From contig BRXU01000045.1 in NCBI GenBank assembly GCA_030267565.1, forward strand, positions 198,501 through 262,500: a DNA stretch of 64,000 nucleotides, read 5' to 3'. How positions within the stretch are numbered: the first letter of the stretch is position 1; each line of letters starts with the position of its first letter. The translations under genes and the position numbers were made by a program. Under the pieces are notes generated by a model. The model was not told the DNA's origin, searched no databases, and was given only the letters and a program-made list of their open reading frames with translations. This document shows, in pieces, positions 39,847 to 50,400 of this stretch. The stretch comes from Pleodorina starrii (taxonomy: Eukaryota; Chlorophyta; Chlorophyceae; Chlamydomonadales; Volvocaceae).

Positions 39847-41596
39847 CCCCAGTGTTCGCGCCCGGGCGCCGCGCCACAGAGGTGTAGCACCCTTACCCCC
39901 CGAACTACGACTCCTCCCGGACGGCCCACATCTAACCGATCTTGCGATGGAAGCGACAAGACCCACCCCCATCCCCCACGGAACCCTAAGGAAGTACGTA
40001 CTGGCCAAACCCCGCGACCCGGCCGACACCGTTCCGGCCGCCCCAGCTGAAAACCCACCCCCTCGCCCAGGCCCAACAACCCCTCGTGTGGCGACGGCAA
40101 CCCAAACCGCGGCAGCGTCGTCCGGCACCGCAACAACCCTCGAGGCACGACGCCCGGCCGCCCGGCCAGCCGCCAGGCGCCACCAGCCGCAGCGAAAGAC
40201 CGATAGTGAGCTGCTCAAAGCATACCTCCTTCGGCAGAACCTGAAACCAGTCGACGGTATCACAGATGCCGAGGCCATTGGGTGGGACCCCCGGCAAACC
40301 CCACTTACCCTTCAGCACTGCGAACGAATCCTGCGCCACCCGCTCCACCGGGGCCTCACGTCCCAAGTAGGCTCCGCCGAACGGCTACTCCACATGCTCC
40401 ATGGGGAGACGGCGTGGCCTGCGGGGACACCAACCCAGCATGGCCTTAGCATCACACAGCTTCTCTTCGGGGACCAAGAGAGGGTAGCATGTATCAAGGC
40501 GGAAATCCGGAAACGGGTCGCCGTCAGCGCTCCGAACCCCAAGCGACAACGCACAACCGACTCGGCTACCCAACACACACACCGAACGTACTACCAGGTT
40601 GAATGGGAACGTACTGTCATCACTAAAGGGGCAATAGCACTGTACACCGAGAATGGCTACCACCCGAAGGCAGTGCACCGGTACGAAACCCCCACCGCCC
40701 CCACTCACCCCGAAATGATAGTCGAGGTAGAATGGGCCCCCACCGAAGATGAGGAGTCGCGACTGGCCTCGCAAGACAACTGGACAGAGCTGCTGAATGC
40801 ATTCCGGCATCGGCGCGCCGTTGAGGCCGAACAGGACCCCGGTCGGATGGAAAATGCACGCGACCACCACCTGACGGAATGGCAACAGCAAGGTAGATGG
40901 GAGACTGAATGCCTCAACGTGACCCGAGGCCAACGTCTCCTACGGCAGTTTGTCGAAATCAACGTACACCCGGGTAACCCGGACCGGGACATCCACCCGC
41001 CGGGGCGGTATACGGTCCAAATTGGCAATCGTAACGGCACACACAGGCATGTACCATGGGACGGCAGCGGGGACATACCCGATGGACTGCAAGCCATTGG
41101 GATGGCATTCGTGTACGATCCCCAAGGGCGCTGCGTCGGCCAGGTGTCGGCAAGCCGCCTCCGCAGCCTGTGGCTCCGGTACAGCGACGCCCAACAGAAA
41201 CGCCCGGAAGAGCACGCACAGATCGCGGCCGCGGGTGGCTTCGCGGAGGATGTCGCACGCCTCCTCCTGCGGTATCGGGACGGAGGGGGCACCAAAGCAC
41301 ACCCCATTCGAGAGGCCCATGAGCGGAGGATATCTGAACGGCTGATGAAACGCCTCATGACCGCGCTGGGCGCCGCAACAGAGCGCTTTGCATCCCCCCT
41401 CAACGTAGCAGACAGCACCGCCATCTACTACTCGCGGTACCCAGAAGATCAGCTCTTCGGAGCCAACCACGACGCGTATTCGCAACCGTGCACGGGCGTA
41501 TCCGTCGCGCACCCTGAACCTAAGCCGGACGAGGGGCATCCTGCACTGCATGTACGATTGCCTGTCCATAGGCCGTCGTACATGCCGATGAAATAA
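39800..41596 (+). CDS. LINE C-terminal region with possible PCIF1-like methyltransferase segment
   Basis: Frame +2 relative to the RT, about 598 codons, overlapping its end by 47 nt and lacking its own ATG; best read as the rest of the RT polyprotein after a frameshift near 39800. The first 130 residues are Pro/Ala/Arg-rich. A middle part (TYYQVEWERTVITK, later MIVEVEWAPTEDEES) only faintly recalls a chromodomain. Near the end, ERFASPLNV, YYSRYPEDQLFGA and HDAYS followed by VSVAHPE resemble the segment that in PCIF1-type N6-adenosine methyltransferases leads to the catalytic NPPF-like motif. Here that motif is AHPE and the frame soon ends, so this copy is probably inactive. The assignment is from memory of the family and needs a profile search. 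Confidence 0.6.
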   Translation: MAGRALNQLSLALNADPSVRARAPRHRGVAPLPPELRLLPDGPHLTDLAMEATRPTPIPHGTLRKYVLAKPRDPADTVPAAPAENPPPRPGPTTPRVATATQTAAASSGTATTLEARRPAARPAARRHQPQRKTDSELLKAYLLRQNLKPVDGITDAEAIGWDPRQTPLTLQHCERILRHPLHRGLTSQVGSAERLLHMLHGETAWPAGTPTQHGLSITQLLFGDQERVACIKAEIRKRVAVSAPNPKRQRTTDSATQHTHRTYYQVEWERTVITKGAIALYTENGYHPKAVHRYETPTAPTHPEMIVEVEWAPTEDEESRLASQDNWTELLNAFRHRRAVEAEQDPGRMENARDHHLTEWQQQGRWETECLNVTRGQRLLRQFVEINVHPGNPDRDIHPPGRYTVQIGNRNGTHRHVPWDGSGDIPDGLQAIGMAFVYDPQGRCVGQVSASRLRSLWLRYSDAQQKRPEEHAQIAAAGGFAEDVARLLLRYRDGGGTKAHPIREAHERRISERLMKRLMTALGAATERFASPLNVADSTAIYYSRYPEDQLFGANHDAYSQPCTGVSVAHPEPKPDEGHPALHVRLPVHRPSYMPMK

Positions 41597-42406
41597 CAAA
41601 CTTTCACAAAACAAACAGCTTGTCTCATGTACTTATGAATTTATATGACCTACTGGATTCAATAATGGTGAAAGCATGAGAAATACCTAAGGTTTCTTGT
41701 ACATACAGAAGCCCCGTTAACATCGCTGATGTCTGGTTACGGCCAATCCTGCCTTCCTTTCGCTGTGATATATAACATTTTACATAAATAGTCATACAGA
41801 ATGGTTCATTTTACTTGTGCTTGACGATACATGTCTGTTGGCTGCTGGCTGCTAGTAACAACAGTCAAACATAAGGTCAGCGAGGCAAGAAATTGTAAAT
41901 CTGTTGGCCGTATGCCTTGCTGCAATCATCTCTCATTCCCTATGTGCTACAGGATGCATTGGGCACTTCAGGGAGCTCATAGTTCCCGGTGTGCAGACCA
42001 GCGTCGTCGGCATGGATGCGTGCTTCTACTGTGGATGAAGCTTATCCATTGGACTATCTTCCAGTCATCACGTTCGTGTGTATAATTAATTGTATTTGTA
42101 ACGGACATATTTCGTCAACCTTGTTAGCTCTGTTTGCTTCCATCCTGTACCCATCCATTTGTGAATCTCACAGAGGTGCAGTAGTTAGGATGGGCCTGAT
42201 TGTAAAGTTTTCATGTCCACATGTCGCATATGGATGGCCAGTTTGACCGCTTTACGGCCCCATGTCTGTCCTTGCCCCGCCCTAGCCCTCCATGCTGGGT
42301 GGTCCTCCCTTGATTCACCCTCTCCCTGCCTGCCTTGCCTCACTCTTGGCAAGAGTAGACTTGTTAGGAGCTATTGGCCTTCGGAGTGGCTCCTGGTGGC
42401 TGGGAG
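41597..42406. other. AT-richer spacer after the LINE
   Basis: No gene recognised; no long ORF with recognisable content. Confidence 0.5.
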
Positions 42407-42612
42407 CGAGCTAGCGGCCTTGGAGAGGACTGGTTTGGAGCTAGCGGCCTTGGAGAGGACTGGTGTGGAGCTAGCGGCCCTGGAGAGGACCGGTGTGGAG
42501 CTAGCCGGCGGCCTTAGAGAGGACTGGTGTGGAGCTAGCGGCCTTGGAGAGGACTGGTGTGGAGCTAGCGGCCTTGGAGAGGACTGGTGTGGAGCTAGCG
42601 GCCCTGGAGTGG
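42407..42612. repeat. 30-bp minisatellite, about seven copies
   Basis: Unit reads GAGCTAGCGGCCTTGGAGAG then GACTGGTGTG. Copies differ by single bases, one carries a small insertion (CCGGCGG) near 42505, and the last is partial. Confidence 0.95.
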
Positions 42613-42898
42613 ACATACTTGGAGCTTGGGAGGTTCCCATTTCCACTGTAAGTTGTGCCAGCCCCACATCTCCACTGTCCCCAGTGCAGCTCTTCCGACC
42701 GTAGGCCTGGCCTGACCTTCCCACCTTCCCACCTTCTCACCTACCTATTGCTACACTGCTAGCCATGTGTGTTACTATCACAATGGCAGTAGTATTGCAC
42801 TCCACTTTAGCCAAGAATCATTAAGTATCCACCAGCAAGAGGCAGAACCGGTGGTTGTTACTACCATTGAATGAGGTTTGGGCCTCCAGTTCGGTGCA

Positions 42899-43068
42899 GG
42901 CGGGGATTGACTGCGCCGAGTCATAGTGTGCAGCTGCGGGTCATGGGGCGCAGGCGGGGAATGACTGCGCCGAGTCATAGTGTGCAGCTGCGGGTCATGG
43001 GGCGCAAGCGGGGAATGACTGTGCCGAGTCATAGTGTGCAGCTGCGGGTCATGGGGCGCAGACGCGCT
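42899..43068. repeat. 55-bp tandem repeat, three copies
   Basis: Copies begin near 42901, 42955 and 43010 and share GACTG[C/T]GCCGAGTCATAG and TGCAGCTGCGGGTCATGGGG. The GAGTCAT word links it to the array that follows. Confidence 0.9.
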
Positions 43069-43084
43069 AGCAGAACATGGATGC

Positions 43085-43440
43085 AGAAAATGACTGAGAT
43101 GACAGAATGACTGCACGGAATGACTGGAAATCACACGGAATGACTGGGAATCAGTCATAATGTAGCATCCCAGTCATATCCCCGTCCCACGGAGACACGT
43201 TATGACTCGTTTTCAGTCATAATTCCAGTCATAAATGCAGTCATAAACAATATGACTGGGCTTTATATGACTGGCCCCAGTCATATCGGGTGCTGTCCCT
43301 GACCGCTTTCCATGACCAGGGGAGCACGTTATGACTGGGTTTATGACTGGGAATATGACTGGCGCCCCCTTTGTGACTGGGTTTATGACTGGGTGTATGA
43401 CTGGGATTATGACCGAGATGACGCTTTATGACTGGGCCTT
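43085..43440. repeat. Array of the self-complementary word pair ATGACTGG / CCAGTCAT
   Basis: By eye I count 13 ATGACT words on the plus strand and 6 AGTCAT words, mostly as TATGACTGG or CAGTCATA, at irregular spacing. Opposed copies can pair into many short stems. Confidence 0.8.
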
Positions 43441-43710
43441 TCGTCTGTAAAATAGAGACCTTCCTAAAGACGATCTATTTGGAAAAATACACTGGTCGTC
43501 TACAGGCTAGTCTATTAGACGATGATAGACGAGCCTAAATAGACGACCCAAGACGATCGTCTGTGGATCGTCTGTGGGTCGTCTATAAGACGGGTCGTCT
43601 ATAGGTGATGTATACACGGTCGTCTAGTGATCGTCTGTGCGTTCATCTAAAGGCGCTCGCCTAAAGGCTATCGACTATAAACACGTCTAAAGAGTCGTAA
43701 TAGATGGTCT
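43441..43710. repeat. Array of the word pair TCGTCT / AGACGA
   Basis: Abuts the previous array without a gap. I count about 8 TCGTCT and 5 AGACGA words, often as TAGACGA or ATCGTCTGTGG. A second patch lies at 46380-46760. Confidence 0.8.
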
Positions 43711-43780
43711 TATCAAAGCCGAGCACATTTAGGGTTAGCGGTTACATTGCTCAGTCTTCTTGACATCCTCCACCTCAGCC

Positions 43781-44260
43781 TGTAGTGCTTGGGCGGAGCA
43801 AAGGCTACTCGAGATGCTGTGCGACGCCTTTCTTAGGCTTTATGCTAGCCGCTTGTACGGCACCTGTAACCTCGGCGTTACATTCCCCCCCCTCTGAAGG
43901 GAACGTCCTCGGTCCTCACTGCGTCCTCGCAGTGTCTGTGCACAGTCCACTCCGCCTTTCACCACCTTTGCATGCCTGGGGTCTTAGCCAGGTCTTCGGC
44001 ATTGGGGTGGACAACTTCCCAAGTCAGGTCATGCCGCGGCATACATGCCTCTAGCCTTAATTTGCAAGGTTTTCTGGAGTGGAAGCCTGTCCGCGACAAC
44101 CAGGGATCGAACTGACGATCTCTGAGAGACTGTACGACAGTACTGGTCTCGATACCAATGTAGTGCTTGGGCGGAGCAAAGGCTACTCGAGATGCTGTGC
44201 GACGCCTTTCTTAGGCTTTATGCTAGCCGCTTGTACGGCACCTGTAACCTCGGCGTTACA
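43781..44260 (-). mobile_element. TRIM (miniature LTR retroelement), intact ends
   Basis: Two identical 102-bp LTRs, 43781-43882 and 44159-44260, begin TGTA and end TACA. A 5-bp target-site duplication CAGCC flanks it (43776-43780 and 44261-44265). On the minus strand, one base inside the right LTR, TGGTATCGAGACC (44145-44157) resembles the initiator-Met-tRNA primer-binding site TGGTATCAGAGCC. Directly before the left LTR on that strand is a polypurine tract (AGAGGGGGGGGAA, 43883-43895). The element therefore reads right to left. The 276-bp interior has no gag or pol, so it must be mobilised by another element. Identical LTRs point to recent insertion. Confidence 0.93.
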
Positions 44261-44347
44261 CAGCCTGCCTCAGCCCTCATATTATATGGCGGTAAAAACC
44301 GCCGTATGCGACGAGTACCCTTGGCGGCTGCTATCATGGGCTGTTAA

Positions 44348-44977
44348 GGCTTGCGAACGCGAAGTGTTCTCGTCCCGAGAAGCAACGGTTGTACTCACCT
44401 GGAAGAGCTATATGAGTGAGCCGCTGACTCCAGCCAAGACCTCTCCCGGCCGCTAGCGCCACGACGCGCCATGTCCAGGGAGTCCACGCCAGGCCGCTAG
44501 CTCCGAGCTGCTCGCCAAGCAAGCCACCTGAGCATGTGTCCCAACCTAAACGTGCAGCCTGTGAACGCGAAGTGGTCTCGTCCCAAGAAGCGACGGTTGT
44601 ACTCACCTGGAAGAGCTATATGAGCGAGTCGCTTACTCCAGCCAAGTCCTCTTCCGGCCGCTAGCGCCACGACGCGCCATGTCCAGGGAGTCCACGCCAG
44701 GCCGCTAGCTCCGAGCTGCTCGCCAAGCAAGCCGCCTGAGCAGGTGTCCCAACGTAAACGTGCAGCCTGCGAACGCGAAGTGTTGTCGTCCCGAGAAGCG
44801 ACGGTTGTACTCACCTGGAAGAGCTATATGAGCGAGTCGCTTACTCCAGCCAAGTCCTCTTCCGGCCGCTAGCGCCACGACGCGCCATGTCCAGGGAGTC
44901 CATGCCAGGCCGCTAGCTCCGAGCTGCTCGCCAAGCAAGCCGCCTGAGCAGGTGTCCCAACCTAAACGTGCAGCCTG
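44348..44977. repeat. 208-bp satellite-like tandem repeat, three copies
   Basis: Units start near 44348, 44557 and 44764 at GCGAACGCGAAGTG-type sequence and include GCCAGGCCGCTAGCTCCGAG and CACGACGCGCCATGTCCAGG. Copies are about 95 percent alike and the array ends abruptly at 44977. The antisense frame is open through each unit, which explains three near-identical false ORFs. Confidence 0.95.
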
Positions 44978-45600
44978 CGAGTTGTGATTAACAACAGGAT
45001 AAAAGTTTTGACGATTCACCATACTTGGTCAGCACAATTGGCTTGGAGTGGAACACAAAACATAACAATTCCAATACAGGCTTCGCCAATACTCTCAAAT
45101 TATTTTTTGCAACTGGTATCTCGCTGTGTGCAGTCCATGCTCGTTGGGCAAGTGTTCGCCGGTGCCAACGCAAGCACTCCTGGGCGAGCAGTAACCGGGC
45201 CCGCCGACGATGCTAACGACTCGTACCTTACGTTGAGCGTGACCTTGCACCATTATCAGCGATGTATTGAACTTGGCGAGGGTGTCTGGGCTGCCAAGGT
45301 GAAGTGCTGACCCGTTGTTGCCACGGTCAGCACTTCGCACACGCACAAGGTATCTAGTAATGCAAAAACTATTTTGTCTGTTACACTGTTGTTTTATAAG
45401 CCAGCGTATAAAATGGAGCAATGATGCATGGTTTGCATTAAGCCAGCCCGAACATGGATGCCGTACACGCTTTAGGCTTCAAAATGGCATCTGATAATAC
45501 TCAACAATATAGTCAAAAATAGTTTATACTAATAGCCTGGACATCCGCCTTGTCAAGTTCCATGTTGACTTTATGCAGCACTAGCCGGCAGTCGACTTGC

Positions 45601-45702
45601 AGTAGCTTAGTCTCGAAGGAGCGAAGCGATCAAATAGACTGAGCTTGGTTTGTTATGACGTCGAAAGCGCAGCTGACCGAAGGTTTTTCCTCGGTTCTCG
45701 CT
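45601..45702 (+). repeat. Dispersed structured repeat, copy 1
   Basis: About 100 bp shared with 61994-62090 in the same orientation. Two stems are predicted: AGCTTAGTCT with AGACTGAGCT (45604-45613 with 45636-45645), and ACCGAAGG with CCTCGGT around 45676-45695. Could be a structured RNA, or part of an undetected mobile element. Confidence 0.6.
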
Positions 45703-46379
45703 CAGATTGTCGACTGTCGTACGCCTTTTCCATTTTCCAAGACGTACGACAACATACCAACCAATATCAGCAGTGGCGCAAAGGGAATGGCACCAATAGT
45801 AAGGCAGAATATGTCCGATAGTTTTGAGGAATTATTTGTGCGGCTAAGATAATATATAATGCCATTGTAGCTCGGAGATAATGGCGGCAAGTGCGGTCCT
45901 TGCTTCCCTGGGCCGCTTGAAGGAGGACGTTAGTTGTTAAGCATAAACGGACAGCCCGTGCTGTCCGGTCGAGCTCATACTTGCTCGCCAGTGGCATATC
46001 ACAGCTGCGCCCGGGGGAGGCATTAGTTTATGAAGGCTATGTTCTCTATCTATGACATCACTTTCAGCAAGGAGGGCCAGGTGTGGTGAATGCAGTCGAC
46101 GAATAATGTTTGCCGCCAAAATTTGACGCATCTCACTTCCTGCTATTAATCCGGAGCTTCGGGTACTATTACCTGCGAAAGGTGGCGCGGCCATGAGAGA
46201 GCATTCAAAAGGCGGTGGTGCGGGCCAATCACCCTGGCAAACCCGGGGATCCGCCTGTCGGGGTGCAGGCCACCCACGAGGGGCACCTTGATGCTTCTTT
46301 TGTGGTTGAAACTAGATTTCAGACTTCGTCCATGTGCCAAAGGCTGTACGGTTTACCCATGTAACAACTGGAGGATTTG

Positions 46380-46760
46380 AGTCAAAGTATCCCTGTCATC
46401 ACCTGTCATGGTATATACCGTCGTCTATAGCCAGTCAGTATAGCGGTCGGTATAGTCGGTATAGCCTCCGTCACCTATAGACCATCACCTGTGTAGAAGT
46501 GCTGAGCCCAAATTGTTTGGAGGCAATCTCATACCAACGACACTGATCTATAACACGACTATGGCTATCATACTGCTACATAAAAAAGAGATCTTCCCTA
46601 TATGAACTTTTATCGTCTATGCTCGTATATACACCATCGTCTATACCCAATGACAATAGACGAGTGCCTATACATCGGGTACCTATAGACGATCTTTCCT
46701 AGATTTGGTCTAATAGACGACAGGGGTGACTATAGACCAGTCGAAAAAATACAGACGTTT
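46380..46760. repeat. Second patch of TCGTCTA / TAGACGA words
   Basis: Contains at least three words in each orientation, including TATAGACGATC and CATCGTCTATACC, in an AT-richer context than the first patch. Confidence 0.65.
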
Positions 46761-47184
46761 CCCGAGTGCTTAGTCCACTGCCTCGACGTCCAGCGGGCCT
46801 GACCTCAGCTCTATCTCACCGCCTTCAGTTTATTTGCCGAAACAATCAAGCAATGAACGAAGGAATCCTCGCAGTGCATCAGATTATTGCTTGTCCCCTC
46901 GAAAGTCTCTTTTGACTGCGTGCCTGTGCGCTCCCCCGGGCCGTGCTGGCGGGGCCCGGTAGGACACCACCCCCGGGTTGCCAGGGTGGGTGCGTTGGTG
47001 GGAATCAAAAGTAAGAAGGCTGCTGGCATCAAGGCCCAGCATAGACTCCAACGAAGTGGACGCTGGCACGCCAGCACAAGAGAGTGGAAAAGAAGCAACT
47101 GTGAAGAAGGAGCTACGGCGAAAAGAAGCAACCTGACAAACAACCTGCTTCCCAACTCGGGTGCGCAATCTGATTCATTCCCGT

Positions 47185-47213
47185 TTTTTGCGTTCTCAAG
47201 GAGAACGCAAAAA
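47185..47213. repeat. Perfect 13-bp hairpin with 3-nt loop
   Basis: TTTTTGCGTTCTC-AAG-GAGAACGCAAAAA, about 190 bp before the LRR gene's first recognised ATG. It looks like a bacterial terminator, but this is nuclear algal DNA, so no such role is claimed. Confidence 0.9.
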
Positions 47214-47404
47214 GCGGAGTACGGACAGGTTCGCCAAACTCTACCCTTTCGCGCCTCAAAACGGATCTTTAGACTATGAGAGGTCTAAAAATTGTGCATC
47301 CACCTTCAGCAAAGGCCCGATCTATCGGAACATACATGCCATACATGTCGGATACTACAAAGTGTATTATCTTGCATGCCACTGCTTCCTTTGCTGGCTG
47401 CAGC

Positions 47405-50400
47405 ATGGAGTGGGTGCTCATCCTCGTCTTAGTGTGCCTTCAGGGCATCCCCTCTGTGCTGGGCTTCATGAAGCCCTGGAAAACATTGCCATCGGTCTTG
47501 AAATTCATCGGAAAAGTGCAGCCTCAGCTTCGCACTCAAATGCATCTGTGCCTGGCGGTGGTGATAGCTGACCTTCTGCAGGTGCGCTGCTGCAGGGTGG
47601 GATACATAGCACACACACGCACGCATGCCTAAGTACATACGTACTCGTGCCACCAGCAGAACGGTCCGACATGCAAGGACGGTTGCAAGTCGCGGTGGAA
47701 AGCCACAACAGCGGCAACGCAACAGCTGTGCTTTTTATTTCTCGTTACTCATGCCCTCTCCTTGTGTGTCAGTTAGTTGGTGATGTACGTCTGCCGCACA
47801 CGCTCATCATGAGCACCTGCACGCACTAGTCGACCTCCTGTGCTCACCGCCGCTCCCATCCATCCCCACGATACGCACCTGTTCATGAACCCCACCCCCT
47901 GCCCCCCATCCATGCACTCGCCCGCCCGCAGCCTATCTTGCTGACGGGCCTGTCCATCTACGTCGCACTCTACCTCAGCGGCAGCGAGCTCATTACTGCG
48001 CTGCTGAATGTAGCGGTAAGAGTTAGTGTGCTGTCTATCTATCGCTTATCAGGGCGGGATGGAAGCAAGGACGCCATGGGACCGAAAGTGAGACACCGGT
48101 ATATAGAGCTAACAACAATGACGGATACCGATTGCATGTATGTGACTGGGCATCATCATCAGGCACCAGTAGTGTTGCAACCCGCCCTACCTCACTGCAA
48201 GAAGACCTCATCTTTCGACGGCAACAGCCGGCGGGTACATGTCCTGTCCATTCTTGCTTCCGCTCACTGGATTTCGTTCGTTACATTAGGGGTGCTGCAA
48301 GCAATGAAATCGATCGTCGTTCGTTACATCAGGGGTACTGCAAGCAATGAAATAAAGTCTTGAAATAGAGTCTTGTTTCGGTCGGTAGGGCGGATGAGGC
48401 CAGCTAGCCACGCACCTACCGTGAGGCAAACGACCCCCCGTTAATACCTAAAACCTTACGGCAATGGCCTTAAGTAGCCACAAAATCCAAAAATAACTTC
48501 GCAATGCACTACGTAGCGGACTCTCTTGACCAGCACCAGGTGTTGTACCAACGCTTGCGAGTTCACAGGAAATCTTGGGAGCTAGCATTTCACTCAGATA
48601 ACCTTCAGGTTTAGAACTTCACCATGCCTCCGCCCACCTGCCAGGTTCTGGTGTTCGTCGCCACTCTGGATAACGCCCTCCTGAAGGGCTTCTTAGAGTG
48701 GCAGTACGGGGAAGACTATCGTATCTCACTGGCTTTCCTGGACGTCATATATAGTGAGTAGGACTAAACGTAGTGCTGCCGTGCGTATGTACATATCTTC
48801 ATGCACACAACGAAAGATGAATTCCATACATTGATTGTGGTCGTGGTGGTTTCCAATAACTCGAATGCGTGACTTGTGGATGTCTGATGAAAGCATGTAC
48901 GGCGGAAATGCATGTACAAGTGGAAAACACAATGAAGCGCACGCACGCCGGCGCAATCTGAATGCAATCCATCATCGGCCCCCGTAGTGCGCTATGATCA
49001 GGACGGCTCAACTATCGCGAATGCATGCAGGTGCCCGAGGGCCCGCCATTGAAGACCTCGAGGGGTGTTTCTACAAATATTTCTCTGCTAGATCACGTGA
49101 AGAGATTCTCTAAGGTGCGTGAGTGAGTGTGTTTTATTTGTCCATGGGTAGGTCCTGGACCCTTGGGCAGCACCTGAGCGGTTGCCGACAGAGCCATTCT
49201 GGCCGACCACGACTCCGCGCCTGCTGCGGCTGGCGATGTAAGTGCGGACATCGATACACTGTCAAGCAACCTTCCCATGTATGCGTGCGCGCCGCAGAAC
49301 GCAACTTTGGACCAAAAGTGGGAGGCCCTGATCGACTTGCGCCGTGGCGCCGGCATTCTGGCTACGTAAGTAGTGCGGATAGATGAAGGCATTTGTTGTT
49401 GGTTATGCCACCTGGCTCATCTGCTACAAACCGTATGAGGCAAGTGCCTTTGTTATAGCCCGAGTATCCCCTGCTGCGTGCTGCTGCCTGCTGCACGCAT
49501 GCACGATGCATTCTATCTGTTTGCAGGTGGCCGCCTGATGATTTTTTTCCTCTGAAGGGGCCCATTGTGCAGTCCGTTGTGTTGGATGTGTCGCTCTTCT
49601 CCTGGGCGGAGGTCTGCTCTGGGACTAGCAAGAGCAGCATCAGTGCTGTGTGGGGGAAGGTGAAGGGCTGTCATAAAAGACAGTGGCAAGGAGCGTGACA
49701 TGGCTCCTTTCGTGCCACGGTAAAGCACATGGCTCTACAACGTGGACAAGAAGGACGACCCACGGGTCGGCTGGCTGCTGGAGGGTGCCTCCAAGCACCA
49801 ATGGACCAGTGAGATTGACAAGGTGCGCGTGACATGTTGGATCTTGCTATGGGTACGGGGATTTATGATCAGATGGCCCCCTGCTTGTTGTCGTACGCAA
49901 CACACAGCACACAGACTGCCTCCTACCTGGGATGGACTACCTGAAATATATGGTAGATGACGCACGTTTATCACGCACGCCCAATCAATCTGCCTCCTGC
50001 CTGCCCGGCCGTGTACATACGTACGACTCTGTACGTACGTATGTGTGTACGTAGGAGGCGCGTTGGAAGATGCTCACTCGCTTTCCCGACAAGGTCTCAC
50101 GCTTCACCTTAGCTGGACATGTTGATCTTAGCTCGAAGGTGAGGCTGATGTCGTCGAGCGTTGGGCTGCCGGGGAGTGTCCATCAGTGCGACTCAAAGCG
50201 CGTGACACGAGTATGGGGTCAAAACGTACGAAACCCTCGCTGCTGCAGCGTGTGCATGCATGCGAACATGAAGTATAGAAGTATACGTAGTACTGGTAAA
50301 CATCGCAACGCCATGTATGGATTTATTACCAGTATGTGTTGACCATCCACGCACCCGCCCATCCATCGGAACAGCGCAGGTTTCTAGCTATGGGTGTTTC

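Larger units (their letters stand above)
37466..41596 (+). mobile_element. 5'-truncated LINE (non-LTR retrotransposon)
   Basis: Composition changes sharply to C/A-rich coding-strand sequence near 37465. The element carries a reverse transcriptase and a long C-terminal part, but no ORF1 and no endonuclease domain, as expected after incomplete reverse transcription. It lies antisense to the acidic ORF it abuts. The 3' end is placed at the last ORF stop; an A/C-rich bit (ACAAAACAAACA) follows but there is no clear poly(A). I found no convincing target-site duplication. Confidence 0.85.
44978..47404. other. Spacer before the LRR gene
   Basis: No gene recognised. It holds a structured repeat at 45601-45702, a TCGTCTA/TAGACGA patch at 46380-46760 and a hairpin at 47185. 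The promoter, and possibly an unseen first exon, of the LRR gene must be in the right part. Confidence 0.5.

Noticed and set aside
42407..42612. Regular 30-bp repeats resembling a CRISPR array
   Set aside because: The units are contiguous with no unique spacers and the genome is eukaryotic; it is a minisatellite.
44100..44158. tRNA-like B box (GTTCGATCCC on the minus strand) suggesting a tRNA-derived SINE
   Set aside because: No matching A box or acceptor stem. The adjoining TGGTATCGAGACC next to an LTR is better explained as the TRIM primer-binding site.
47185..47213. Hairpin flanked by T and A runs resembling an intrinsic terminator
   Set aside because: Intrinsic terminators belong to bacteria and plastids. 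This region is nuclear with spliced genes on both sides.
49152..49237. Extra exon (VLDPWAAPERLPTEPFW...) in the LRR gene
   Set aside because: It has good splice signals, but ending in phase 2 it cannot join the next exon unless a 29-nt intron is assumed. Skipping it gives a clean phase-0 join.
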